NCBI GenBank assembly: GCA_046704785.1
Contig: JBJKRF010000026.1
Coordinates: 4,746 to 68,745, forward strand
Source of the DNA: JBJKRF01 sp046704785
Lineage (GTDB): Bacteria; Chloroflexota; Anaerolineae; Anaerolineales; Villigracilaceae
DNA length: 64,000 nucleotides
Direction of reading: 5' to 3'
Below the pieces are notes generated by a model. That model did no database searches. It saw only the letters and a program-made list of their open reading frames with translations, and was not told where the DNA came from. Position 1 is the first letter of the stretch. Every line of letters begins with the position of its first letter. This document shows, one piece after another, positions 50,772 to 59,397 of the stretch. A program made the translations under genes and the position numbers.

Positions 50772-51005
50772 ATGACTGTTACAAATCCCACCCAGGCAAC
50801 AAACCACCCTGCACCCTCTCCTGTCTTCCTGACGGTTGAGCAGGTGGCGCAACGCCTCTATGTCGGGCGTTCGACTGCGTACAACATGGTCAATGCTGGT
50901 GAGATTTCATCTGTCCGCTTTGGACGTCTCATCCGCGTGCCGGCCAGTGCTCTGGAACAGTATTTATCCAGTAAGTTGCAACCCACTTGGCCGGCGAATG
51001 AATAG
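50772..51005 (+). CDS. excisionase-like helix-turn-helix protein
   Basis: A 77-aa protein with the HTH_17/excisionase fold: FLTVEQVAQRLYVGRSTAYN, MVNAGEISSVRFGRLIRVPA and ALEQYLSSKL. Such proteins bind DNA and direct prophage or island excision with a tyrosine integrase, which follows 103 nt later on the same strand. TAGGAGAAAAT precedes the ATG. The pairing strongly suggests a mobile-element module; some genomic homologues work instead as small transcription factors. Confidence 0.88.
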   Translation: MTVTNPTQATNHPAPSPVFLTVEQVAQRLYVGRSTAYNMVNAGEISSVRFGRLIRVPASALEQYLSSKLQPTWPANE

Positions 51006-51108
51006 GCTTGCTCAACCGGCATTCTCGAAATAAAATTCATATACTCGCACCTTAACAATTTAGGTTCGTTTGGGGGTGGTCGTTTTCCCTACAATTTTCG
51101 GAGGGAAC

Positions 51109-52266
51109 ATGACCGCTCGTAAACAACACAACCGCGCACCGAGCTCGGGCTCGATGAGTATTAATCCGTCGGGGTCTGTGCGCGCTCAAATTACTTTGCC
51201 CGGTGGCAAGAGGTTAACGAAATCTTTTCCCACTAAGCGTGATGCCGACGCCTGGCTCCGTGAAATGCGCAACCAGGTCGATGCTGGCTTGACGACTGCC
51301 AATCACGATACTTTGCTGGCAGACTTCATCAGTGATTGGCTAACGCGCAAAAGAGCCCAGCTGCGCCCAAAAACGTTGTCGGATTATTCTTATTATGCCA
51401 ACGAGTTGATCGTTCCACATTTGGGCACGCTCAAGCTGAGGGCGATCAAGCTTCATGTCGTCAATGGTTTCTACGTTGCCTTGTCAAACGAGGGTCGGCC
51501 GGCTCATGTAATTCGTTATACCCACCGCGTTCTACACGGGATTTTCGCGGATGCTGTCAAGCTCGGTTTTGTCCCGGCCAATCCGGCGCACTATGCCGAT
51601 GTTCCAGCCATCGATGATGCGCAGGATAAGATGCGAATCTTCTCTGCAACACAATATCGGCAATTCATCGAGGCTTGTCCGGGCGCTGTGTATGGTGACA
51701 TGTACCTGCTCGGCATCAAAACCGGGATGCGCCAGGGTGAATTGCTTGGCCTGACCTGGAAAAATGTTGACCTCGGGCGCGGTGAGATTCGGATCGTTCA
51801 GCAGCTCTCTCGCTTCGGCCAGGGGGATCAACGTCTCGTTTTCGCTCCGCTAAAAACCAAATACAGCCGCCGTACCATCAAGATCGGTGCTGATTTGGTC
51901 GAGCTGTTGAGAGAACATCAGCGGGCGCAGCATGAATACAAACTTAAGCTGGGGACTCGCTGGCAGGAATATGACGTGCTGTTTCCTTCATCAATAGGGA
52001 CCCCTCTCGACCAGCGCAACATACAGCGGGATTTCGACAAGCTCCTTCAGACTGCCGGCCTTCCAAAAATCCGTTTCCATGATCTACGGCATAACGCTGC
52101 CTCGCTAATGCTGGCGGGGAACGCCTCGATTGTCAGTGTCTCACGCTATTTGGGTCACTCATCGCCTCGGATTACCTTGGAGATTTATGCTCACCTCATT
52201 CCGGGCGGTTTCGATGAAATTGTCCGGACCATGAGCAGGGCAATCCCTCTCGGTGCGGAAGCGTGA
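51109..52266 (+). CDS. tyrosine site-specific integrase
   Basis: A 385-aa phage-type integrase. The N-terminal arm-binding domain (about 10-60) contains FPTKRDADAWLREM. A SAM-like core-binding domain follows (about 62-150). The catalytic domain has R in TGMRQGELLGL, H-x-x-R in FHDLRHNAASLML, and the tyrosine in LGHSSPRITLEIYAH. All catalytic residues are present, so it may be active. GGAGGGAAC precedes the ATG at 51109. It lies between an excisionase and tRNA-Arg, the usual arrangement for an element integrated in the 3' end of a tRNA gene. Confidence 0.95.
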   Translation: MTARKQHNRAPSSGSMSINPSGSVRAQITLPGGKRLTKSFPTKRDADAWLREMRNQVDAGLTTANHDTLLADFISDWLTRKRAQLRPKTLSDYSYYANELIVPHLGTLKLRAIKLHVVNGFYVALSNEGRPAHVIRYTHRVLHGIFADAVKLGFVPANPAHYADVPAIDDAQDKMRIFSATQYRQFIEACPGAVYGDMYLLGIKTGMRQGELLGLTWKNVDLGRGEIRIVQQLSRFGQGDQRLVFAPLKTKYSRRTIKIGADLVELLREHQRAQHEYKLKLGTRWQEYDVLFPSSIGTPLDQRNIQRDFDKLLQTAGLPKIRFHDLRHNAASLMLAGNASIVSVSRYLGHSSPRITLEIYAHLIPGGFDEIVRTMSRAIPLGAEA

Positions 52267-52277
52267 TGTATGAAACA

Positions 52278-52322
52278 AGAGACCCCTTCCAGGCTTTTCT
52301 GACAAGGCTGGAAGGGGTCTCT
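52278..52322 (+). terminator. intrinsic terminator of the integrase
   Basis: A 15-bp perfect stem (52278-52292 with 52308-52322) begins 12 nt after the integrase stop. No long T tract follows. Confidence 0.8.
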
Positions 52323-52330
52323 AGGAGCAG

Positions 52331-52350
52331 TTGCACCGATTTGCACCGAT
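52331..52350. repeat. tandem 10-bp repeat beside the tRNA gene
   Basis: TTGCACCGAT occurs twice head to tail. It lies between the integrase and the tRNA-Arg end, where integrase arm or excisionase sites are expected. Confidence 0.7.
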
Positions 52351-52422
52351 GTTCGCGCCGAAGCATTTAGGAGTGCTTTTTACCCCTATATATGGCGTTT
52401 ATCGGGGCAAAACCGCCACATC

Positions 52423-52498
52423 TGGCGCCCCAGGCAGGATTCGAACCCACAACCTACTGATCCGAAGTCAGGCGCTCTGTCCGTTGAGCTACTGGGGC
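52423..52498 (-). tRNA. tRNA-Arg (anticodon UCG)
   Basis: A 76-nt cloverleaf: acceptor GCCCCAG/CTGGGGC with discriminator G and genome-encoded CCA, and a D-arm with AGCTCAACGGACAGAGC. The anticodon loop is CTTCGGA (anticodon TCG), and the T-arm contains TTCGAAT. It reads CGA-type arginine codons. Its 3' end faces the integrase, making it a likely attachment site. Confidence 0.95.
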
Positions 52499-52734
52499 GT
52501 GCGTCGAATTATACCCGAATCTCAAAGTGTGCAAAGAGAAAGCGCGAACTGGCGTTTTCGCAATTCGTAATAGCCCGCTTGCCGGTTGTGGGGAAAGCAC
52601 GTAGAATCAAAGAAAACCGGTTCTCTGGGAATCGGTGGGATAGGGCGAATTTATGGGGGTGCCCCACATCTGCCCCCTTACCACGAGAAATCCTAAAGAA
52701 TCAAAGAAAACCTGCACCCACCGGAGGGCTCGTA

Positions 52735-53688
52735 ATGACTGACATCAAGGTGTTTGGCGAACAGCTATTCGAAAACTTGGGAAAAGTGATTGTGGGGAAG
52801 CATGATGCTATCGAATTGATCGTGATCGGCCTGCTTTGTCAGGGCCACGTCCTGATCGAAGATGTGCCCGGCGTGGGTAAAACGGTCATGGCGCGCAGCA
52901 TGGCGAAATCCTTGGGATGCCACTTCAACCGTTTGCAGTTCACGCCCGATATGTTGCCTTCCGACGTGACGGGCACTTCTATTTTTAACCAGGAGACGCG
53001 CAAATTTGAATTCCGTCCCGGCCCGATTTTCGGACAGGTCATCCTGGCCGACGAAATCAACCGCGCCACGCCCAAGACGCAGGCTGCCCTGCTCGAAGCC
53101 ATGGACGAGCGCCAGGTCACGATCGACGGCCAAACCCATCTCCTGCCGCAGCCCTTCATGGTGCTGGCAACCCAGAACCCGATCGAATACGAGGGCACCT
53201 TCCCGCTCCCCGAAGCCCAGCTCGACCGCTTCTTGCTGCGCGTTCGCCTGGGCTACCCCACCTTACCCGATGAGATCCAGGTGCTCGAACAACAACAGTT
53301 GCAGCACCCCATCGAGACCATTACGGAAGTCTTTCCGGCCAAAGAGGTTATCGAGGCCTCCGAAGGCGTCAAATCGATCTATGTCTCCGCCGCCGTCAAA
53401 CGTTATATCGTCGAGTTGACCCATCACACGCGCCAGAACGCCGATGTCTACCTGGGCGCAAGTCCGCGCGGGTCGTTGGCGCTCTTCCGCACAGGGCAGG
53501 CGCGTGCGGCTCTCTATGGCCGCGATCACGTCCTGCCCGACGACATCAAAGCGCTGGCTCAACCTGTGCTGGCTCACCGCCTGATTGTCAACGCCGCCGC
53601 CCGTTTGCGCGAGGTGACCCCCGAACGCCTGGTACAGGAAATTTTGCTGTCGGTCCCCGTTCCCGGCGGCACCTATGCTGCGGCGTGA
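52735..53688 (+). CDS. MoxR-family AAA+ ATPase, copy 2
   Basis: A 317-aa MoxR ATPase with EDVPGVGKT (Walker A, residues 42-50), MLPSDVTGTSIFN, VILADEINRATPKTQAALLE (Walker B), LATQNPIEYEGTFPLPEAQLD and GASPRGSLALFR. It differs from copy 1 (33495) in many surface positions, so it is a paralogue rather than a recent duplicate. GGAGGGCTCGTA precedes the ATG at 52735. Upstream in-frame codons have no homology. The DUF58 partner overlaps its stop. Confidence 0.95.
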   Translation: MTDIKVFGEQLFENLGKVIVGKHDAIELIVIGLLCQGHVLIEDVPGVGKTVMARSMAKSLGCHFNRLQFTPDMLPSDVTGTSIFNQETRKFEFRPGPIFGQVILADEINRATPKTQAALLEAMDERQVTIDGQTHLLPQPFMVLATQNPIEYEGTFPLPEAQLDRFLLRVRLGYPTLPDEIQVLEQQQLQHPIETITEVFPAKEVIEASEGVKSIYVSAAVKRYIVELTHHTRQNADVYLGASPRGSLALFRTGQARAALYGRDHVLPDDIKALAQPVLAHRLIVNAAARLREVTPERLVQEILLSVPVPGGTYAAA

Positions 53689-55007
53689 TGCGCAATACGG
53701 GCCGGGTTCTGTTTGCGCTGCTCTTCCTGGTCGGCGTCTTCGGCATGGCGACCACCGGCGTGGAACTGTATGTGCGGCTGGTCTATTTGAGCGTGTTGCT
53801 GCTGGCTGGCGCCTGGGTTTGGGCCCGGCTCTCCTTGCGCGGTGTGAGCGTCAGCCGCCGGGCCCGTTCGCTGCGCGCCAACATGGGCGATATCTTCGAA
53901 GAAAATTTTGAAGTCCAAAATAACGGTTCCATGCCGCGCCTGTACCTGGAAGTGATCAACCACTCGACCTTGCCGCGAGCAGCCGGTTCGCGCCTTTTGA
54001 CCTGGGTGGGCGGACATCAGAGTCGCTCGTATTTGGCGCGCACTTGGTTGACCCGGCGCGGCGCCTACAGCCTGGGCCCCACGGTGATTGGATCAGGCGA
54101 CCCGTTTGGCCTGTTTACCGTCAAAGCAACGTTTCCTGCCGCCGATTCGTTGCTCGTGCTTCCGCTCATCGTCCCGATCAGCGATTTTCCTTCCCCGCGC
54201 GGACTGCTCCCCGGCGGCAAAGCCATCCGCGAAAAGTCAATGGAGATTACGCCGCATGCGCGCGGCGTGCGCGAGTACGTCAGTGGCGACCCGCTGAAAC
54301 GTATCCACTGGCCCAGTACGGCGCGACGCGGCAAATTGATGGTCAAAGAGTTCGAACAGGACCCCCAGGCAGAAGTGTGGATCTTCCTCGACGCGCAGGC
54401 CCGCGTTCAGGCTGAGCGGCCCGTCCCCACGGAAAAAGCCTGGGAGGATTGGATGTTCGCCCGGCGGCCTGAACTAAGTCTGGCGCCCTCCACGCTGGAA
54501 TACGGTGTCTGCCTGGCGGCCTCGCTGGCGCATTATTTCATTCAACAGCGACGCGCGGTAGGCTTGGTAAGTGGCGGGCCGGTGTACACCGTTATTCCGT
54601 CGGAACGCAGCGAGCGTCAGGAGATCAAAGTGCTCGAGACTCTAACATTTGTCACCGGGCAGGGCAAATTGCCCCTCTCCAGCCTGGTGGACCTGCAATC
54701 GCCGCAAATGGCTATCGGGTCGAGCGCGGTGCTGATCACGCCTTCGCCGCAGGACGACGTCCTGTTGGCGGTGCACTTGCTCCAGCGACGGAATCTGCGT
54801 CCTGTTGTCATCCTGTTGATGGCCGATTCGTTTGGAGGCGCGCCTGGCTCGGAGCGGATCGCCGAAAAATTGTCGGCCCGGAACATTCCCACCTGCTGCG
54901 TCTATAACGGCGCAGATTTGGGCGAGATACTGGCGGCCTTCGCGGCACAGTACAGTATTCAGGAGGTTCGTTCGTGGCAAAATCTACCGTTTATCCCCTC
55001 GACCTGA
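53688..55007 (+). CDS. DUF58 protein, copy 2
   Basis: A 439-aa protein with two N-terminal membrane helices (about 6-48), a beta domain, and the DUF58 core near residues 190-230 (ARGVREYVSGDPLKRIHW followed by PSTARRG). A VWA-like C-terminal region follows. The start is the ATG overlapping the MoxR stop; the GTG one codon earlier is an alternative. It forms a two-gene MoxR-DUF58 unit, and its end overlaps the start of the MBL gene. Confidence 0.92.
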   Translation: MRNTGRVLFALLFLVGVFGMATTGVELYVRLVYLSVLLLAGAWVWARLSLRGVSVSRRARSLRANMGDIFEENFEVQNNGSMPRLYLEVINHSTLPRAAGSRLLTWVGGHQSRSYLARTWLTRRGAYSLGPTVIGSGDPFGLFTVKATFPAADSLLVLPLIVPISDFPSPRGLLPGGKAIREKSMEITPHARGVREYVSGDPLKRIHWPSTARRGKLMVKEFEQDPQAEVWIFLDAQARVQAERPVPTEKAWEDWMFARRPELSLAPSTLEYGVCLAASLAHYFIQQRRAVGLVSGGPVYTVIPSERSERQEIKVLETLTFVTGQGKLPLSSLVDLQSPQMAIGSSAVLITPSPQDDVLLAVHLLQRRNLRPVVILLMADSFGGAPGSERIAEKLSARNIPTCCVYNGADLGEILAAFAAQYSIQEVRSWQNLPFIPST

Positions 55008-55879
55008 ATTTTCAGGGTCGCCCGTTGGCTATTGCTTCGTACATGCTCGAGCATGCCGACGGCGTGGTGTTGGTCGAATCGGGCCCTCGCACGAGCGTTG
55101 CAGCGCTTGAGGCCGGCCTGCGAGCGCATGGCTATGAACTCAAGCACGTCACGCATGTGCTGTTGACGCACATCCATCTGGATCACGCCGGCGCGGCCGG
55201 TTATCTGGCGCGCCAGGGAGCGCAGATTTTCGTCCATCCGGTGGGCGCGCCGCATCTGCTCGATCCAACGAAATTGCTGGCCAGCGCCACGCGCATTTAT
55301 GGAGATCAGATGGATACGCTCTGGGGCGAAGTACTGCCGGTGCCGGGAAATCAGTTGACTGTTTTGCAGGACGAGCAAGAGGTGCAGATTGGTGCGCTGA
55401 AGTTCGTCGCCTTGGATACGACCGGTCACGCTGAACATCATTTCGCCTATCTATTCGAAGACCTATGTTTCAGCGGCGACGTGGGCGCGGTGCGTATTCC
55501 CGGTTATGCCTATTTGCGGCTTCCCATGCCGCCCCCGGAACTGAACCTGGAGAAGTGGCGGGCTAGTGTGACGCGTTTGCAGTCGGTGAATTTCAAACGA
55601 ATTGCGCCGACGCATTTTGGCATCTTCGAGGAGGTGGACTGGCATTTGAAAGCGATTCTCGCGGCGCTAGACGAGACGGAAAGCTGGCTGCGGGAGACCA
55701 TGCCTGCCAACCTGGAGATCGAGACGTTGCGCGCGAAGTTCACGGCCTGGATGGATGCGCAGGCCACCCGTCAGGGGTTGAGCGCCGACGTGGTCGAAGC
55801 CTATCGCCTGGCCAACCCGTTGGGCATGTCGGCTGACGGCTTGCAGCGTTACTGGAGAAAATTTCGCGCCCCGGCCTGA
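54974..55879 (+). CDS. metallo-beta-lactamase-fold hydrolase
   Basis: A 301-aa MBL-fold enzyme. THIHLDHAG carries the HxHxDH zinc motif, DTTGHAEHHFAYL the third His, LCFSGDVGAV the bridging Asp, and IAPTHFG the last His. It begins at a GTG with AGGAGGTTCG upstream and overlaps the DUF58 gene by 34 nt. The substrate is unknown: glyoxalase II-like and lactonase-like members share these motifs. A palindromic hairpin lies downstream at 55944-55968. Confidence 0.88.
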   Translation: MAKSTVYPLDLNFQGRPLAIASYMLEHADGVVLVESGPRTSVAALEAGLRAHGYELKHVTHVLLTHIHLDHAGAAGYLARQGAQIFVHPVGAPHLLDPTKLLASATRIYGDQMDTLWGEVLPVPGNQLTVLQDEQEVQIGALKFVALDTTGHAEHHFAYLFEDLCFSGDVGAVRIPGYAYLRLPMPPPELNLEKWRASVTRLQSVNFKRIAPTHFGIFEEVDWHLKAILAALDETESWLRETMPANLEIETLRAKFTAWMDAQATRQGLSADVVEAYRLANPLGMSADGLQRYWRKFRAPA

Positions 55880-55943
55880 ATTTCTTCGAAGTCTCTGTGA
55901 AAACCATAAGTGAGGCAGATTGTCATGGTTGTGGGGTGATACA

Positions 55944-55968
55944 AGGCAAGCGGTTGCTCCGCTTGCCT
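55944..55968 (+). terminator. hairpin between MBL and argF genes
   Basis: A 10-bp stem AGGCAAGCGG/CCGCTTGCCT with a TTGCT loop. It stops 1 nt before the extended -10 of argF and has no T tract, so it may act as terminator, operator, or both. Confidence 0.55.
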
Positions 55969-55969
55969 A

Positions 55970-55978
55970 TGATACAAT
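55970..55978 (+). promoter_or_regulatory. extended -10 promoter of argF
   Basis: TGA followed by TACAAT lies 84 nt before the argF start. The perfect hairpin just upstream occupies the -35 region, so its folding or a protein bound to it could affect initiation. Confidence 0.5.
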
Positions 55979-56062
55979 TTCACGGTCTGGCCCAGTTTTA
56001 CCAACACCACTACGGCCCTCGGACGATGTTCAAGCAAACTCTTTACCAGGAGAATGTATATC

Positions 56063-56986
56063 ATGAAACATTTCCTTGACATATCCGACTATTCTCCCGA
56101 AGAAATTCAAGATATCCTCGACCTGGCGCTGCGCTTGAAGAAGGAGTATTTTGCCGGTGGGAACAAGCCGCTATTTAAAGGAAAAGTGCTTGGTATGATC
56201 TTCCAGAAGCCAAGTCTGCGTACGCGCGTTTCCTTCGACATGGCCATGCGCCACATGGGCGGCGATGCCCTGTACCTTTCGCCGAACGAAATCGGGCTGG
56301 GAAAGCGCGAGTCCATCGCCGACGTGGCGCGGGTGCTTTCCGGCTATGTTCAGGGCCTGATGGCGCGTGTCTTCGCGCATGAACACGTGGTGGAACTCGC
56401 CAAATGGTCGTCGATTCCGGTTGTCAATGGTCTCAGCGATTACAGCCATCCCTGTCAGGCTATGGCCGACGCTCTGACCATCATCGAAAAGTTCAGTTCC
56501 TTGAAAGGCCTGACGGTCACGTACGTAGGCGACGGCAACAACGTGGCCGTCTCACTGATGCATATCGCCGTCATGCTGGGCGCCAATTTTACAATTGCCA
56601 ACCCCGCCGGTTACGACATTCCCGAAGCCGCCAAACAGCTTGGCGCCCAACTGGCAGCCAAATCTGGCGTGCAGATCAAGTATGTGCGTAATCCGCATGA
56701 GGCCGTGCAGGATGCCAGCGTAATCTATACCGATACCTGGGTCAGTATGGGCCAGGAGTCGGAATCTGACGAGCGCGAGGAACTCTTTCCGCCTTACCAA
56801 GTCAATGCCAAGCTGGTCAGCGAAGCGCGCAAGGATGTGATCGTGATGCACTGTCTGCCGGCGCATCGCAACCAGGAACTCACCGACGAAGTGGCCGACG
56901 GGCCTCACTCGTTGATCTTCCCGCAGGCGCACAATCGCTTGCATGCCCAGAAGGCGATTCTGGCCCGTCTTTTCGAAGTCGCTTGA
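56063..56986 (+). CDS. argF: ornithine carbamoyltransferase
   Basis: A 307-aa enzyme that makes citrulline from ornithine and carbamoyl phosphate, or runs in reverse during catabolism. KPSLRTRVSF (S-x-R-T-R at 51-55) binds carbamoyl phosphate, SDYSHPCQAMADALTI is the HPCQ motif, and VMHCLPAHRNQELTDEV is the ornithine HCLP loop. I chose 56063 over the ATG at 56054 because AGGAG lies at better spacing. It begins a run of catabolic genes: ornithine aminotransferase follows 71 nt later. Anabolic or catabolic use cannot be decided from sequence. Confidence 0.95.
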   Translation: MKHFLDISDYSPEEIQDILDLALRLKKEYFAGGNKPLFKGKVLGMIFQKPSLRTRVSFDMAMRHMGGDALYLSPNEIGLGKRESIADVARVLSGYVQGLMARVFAHEHVVELAKWSSIPVVNGLSDYSHPCQAMADALTIIEKFSSLKGLTVTYVGDGNNVAVSLMHIAVMLGANFTIANPAGYDIPEAAKQLGAQLAAKSGVQIKYVRNPHEAVQDASVIYTDTWVSMGQESESDEREELFPPYQVNAKLVSEARKDVIVMHCLPAHRNQELTDEVADGPHSLIFPQAHNRLHAQKAILARLFEVA

Positions 56987-57057
56987 TTGTTTTGATGTGA
57001 TGTGTTCTATGCCTCTCGACTGCGTGGCGCTCGGGGCGCGAGTAAAGGTGAAGATGT

Positions 57058-58260
57058 ATGAAAACGCAGGAGCTTATCCAGCTCGAAGAGCAGTACGGGG
57101 CACACAATTATCGGCCGCTCGACGTGGTTATCCAACGCGCCGAGGGGGTTTGGGTTTACGATGTTGATGGCAAGCGTTATCTCGATTGTCTGAGCGCTTA
57201 TTCAGCCCTGAACCAGGGCCATGTCCATCCCAAAATCCTGGCTGCCTTGCTCGAACAGGCCCAAAAAGTCACGCTAACCTCGCGCGCGTTTCGCAACGAC
57301 CAACTTCCCCTCTTCTACAAAGAACTCTCCGAATTGACCGGGTACGAGATGTCGTTGCCGATGAACTCCGGCGCCGAGGCCGTGGAGACGGCGCTCAAAT
57401 TGGCGCGCAAGTGGGCCTACCGCGTCAAGGGCATCCCGCGCTACAAGGCCGAAATCATCACCGCTGCCGGAAATTTCCACGGACGCACCGTTTCGATTGT
57501 TTCCTTCTCGACAGAACCGGCTTATCGCGACGATTTCGGGCCGTTCACGCCCGGATTCGTGGCCGTTCCTTTTGGCGATGCCGGCGCGATCGAGAGAGCC
57601 ATCAACCCGAATACGGCTGCCGTTTTGATTGAGCCGATTCAGGGCGAGGGCGGGGTGATCGTCCCGCCGGTGGGATACTTAAAGAAAGTTGCCGAGCTCT
57701 GCAAACAAAACAACGTACTGCTGCTGGCCGACGAGATTCAAACCGGCCTGGGGCGCACCGGCAAACTTTTTGCCTGCGACCATGAAGGCGTCCGGCCAGA
57801 TATTATGATCGTCGGCAAAGCGCTCTCCGGCGGGTTCTATCCCGTTTCGGCGGTGCTGGCCGATAAGCCCATCCTGGGATTGTTTACGCCCGGCGAGCAT
57901 GGTTCCACGTTCGGTGGCAATCCGCTGGCGGCGGCCATCGCGCGCGCTGCGCTGCGCGTGATCGTCGAAGAGCAACTTCCCCGGCGCGCCGAAGAATTGG
58001 GCCTTTATTTTATGGAGCAACTCGCCGAGATTCCCAGTCCGCACGTCAAGGAAGTGCGCGGCAAAGGATTGCTGATCGGCGTGGAGTTGAAGCCCGAGGC
58101 GGGAGGCGCGCGACGTTTTTGCGAGGCGCTCCAGGGAAAAGGCATCCTGGCGAAAGAGACGCACGAACATACCATCCGGTTTGCGCCCCCGTTGGTGATC
58201 GACAAAGCGACCATCGATTGGGCTTTGCCCGGTATTCGCGAGGTCCTGAACCTACGGTAA
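57058..58260 (+). CDS. rocD: ornithine aminotransferase
   Basis: A 400-aa class III aminotransferase. [35 protein letters not shown] and [19 protein letters not shown] are diagnostic of ornithine-oxo-acid aminotransferase. [15 protein letters not shown] binds the PLP ring, and [17 protein letters not shown] holds K254. It converts ornithine and 2-oxoglutarate to glutamate semialdehyde and glutamate. AAAGGTGAAG is the ribosome site. It lies between argF and alanine dehydrogenase, consistent with arginine/ornithine breakdown. Confidence 0.95.
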   Translation: MKTQELIQLEEQYGAHNYRPLDVVIQRAEGVWVYDVDGKRYLDCLSAYSALNQGHVHPKILAALLEQAQKVTLTSRAFRNDQLPLFYKELSELTGYEMSLPMNSGAEAVETALKLARKWAYRVKGIPRYKAEIITAAGNFHGRTVSIVSFSTEPAYRDDFGPFTPGFVAVPFGDAGAIERAINPNTAAVLIEPIQGEGGVIVPPVGYLKKVAELCKQNNVLLLADEIQTGLGRTGKLFACDHEGVRPDIMIVGKALSGGFYPVSAVLADKPILGLFTPGEHGSTFGGNPLAAAIARAALRVIVEEQLPRRAEELGLYFMEQLAEIPSPHVKEVRGKGLLIGVELKPEAGGARRFCEALQGKGILAKETHEHTIRFAPPLVIDKATIDWALPGIREVLNLR

Positions 58261-58299
58261 CGTGAGAGACTTAGAAGTTGGTTTGTCGAAGAGGTTCCT

Positions 58300-59397
58300 A
58301 TGAACGTTGGCATTCCAAAAGAACGTCGCCCATTTGAATATCGCGTCGGTCTTTCCCCGGCGGGCGTCGAGATTCTTGTTCAGCAGGGACATACCGTCTA
58401 TATAGAACACGAGGCCGGGGCCGGGGCCGGTTTTGCCGACCGGGAGTACGAACAGGCCGGCGGCCAGATCGTCTACGAGGCGCAGGAGGCTCTGGGACGT
58501 TCCGACCTGTTGCTCAAAGTAACGCGTCCCTTGGAAGATGAGTTGGAATGGATCAACTCCGGTGCGACCGTGATGGGATTGCTGCATCTGGCTGCCGCCC
58601 GCCAGGAACGCGTCGATGCCTTCTTACGTCAAAAAATTTCGACAGTGGCCTACGAGCAAGTCCAACTGGCTGACGGGTCGTTGCCCGTGCTGCGCCCGTT
58701 CAGCGAGATTGGCGGCCAAATGGTGCCACAAATTGCTGCCAGGTTGTTACAGAGCAATGGGGGCGGCAAAGGCATTTTGTTGGGGGGCATCCCCGGCGTC
58801 CCGCCGGCGGAAGTGACGATTATTGGAGCGGGCGTGCTTGGCTCGAATGCCACGGCCGCTTTTCTGGGCTTGGGGGCGCATGTGACCGTACTCGACAAGG
58901 ACCTTGGGGTTTTGCAACGCGTCCACGCACGCTATCCGCAGATTGTAAGTATGATCGCCACACAGCGCAATATCGAACGCGCCTGCGCGTACGCCGACGT
59001 TGTGCTCACAGCGGTTTTGGTGCCGGGGGAACGCGCCCCCATTGTGATTACGCGCGAGACGCTCAAGCGGATGAAGCCGCGCTCGGTGTTGATTGATATG
59101 AGCATCGACGAGGGCGGCGCTGCGGAAACTTCCCGGCCTACGACGCACGACCAGCCGACCTTTGTGGAGCAGGGCGTGACCCATTTCTGTGTGCCAAACG
59201 TGCCAGGTGTGGTGGCGCGCACTGCAACGCACGCTTTTGTCAATGCGGCCATGCCATACATCATGGAGATCGCAAACCTGGGAATCGAGGCAGCCATTCG
59301 TCAGGACCCGGCGCTCGAACTGGCAATCAATACTCATCGCGGTGAACTTCGCCACCTGCATCGCTGGACATCCCAGGAAGGAGCAGAATCAGAATGA
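58300..59397 (+). CDS. ald: alanine dehydrogenase
   Basis: A 365-aa enzyme of the alanine dehydrogenase/PNT family. The N-terminal NVGIPKERRPFEYRVGLSPA, LLKVTRPLEDELEW and GLLHLAAARQER precede the NAD site VTIIGAGVLGSNATAAFLG. SIDEGGAAETSRPTTHDQPT and VPGVVARTATHAFVNAAMPY are the closing motifs of Ald. It deaminates L-alanine to pyruvate with NAD, or runs in reverse to fix ammonium. It overlaps the CoA-transferase gene by ATGA. Confidence 0.94.
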   Translation: MNVGIPKERRPFEYRVGLSPAGVEILVQQGHTVYIEHEAGAGAGFADREYEQAGGQIVYEAQEALGRSDLLLKVTRPLEDELEWINSGATVMGLLHLAAARQERVDAFLRQKISTVAYEQVQLADGSLPVLRPFSEIGGQMVPQIAARLLQSNGGGKGILLGGIPGVPPAEVTIIGAGVLGSNATAAFLGLGAHVTVLDKDLGVLQRVHARYPQIVSMIATQRNIERACAYADVVLTAVLVPGERAPIVITRETLKRMKPRSVLIDMSIDEGGAAETSRPTTHDQPTFVEQGVTHFCVPNVPGVVARTATHAFVNAAMPYIMEIANLGIEAAIRQDPALELAINTHRGELRHLHRWTSQEGAESE

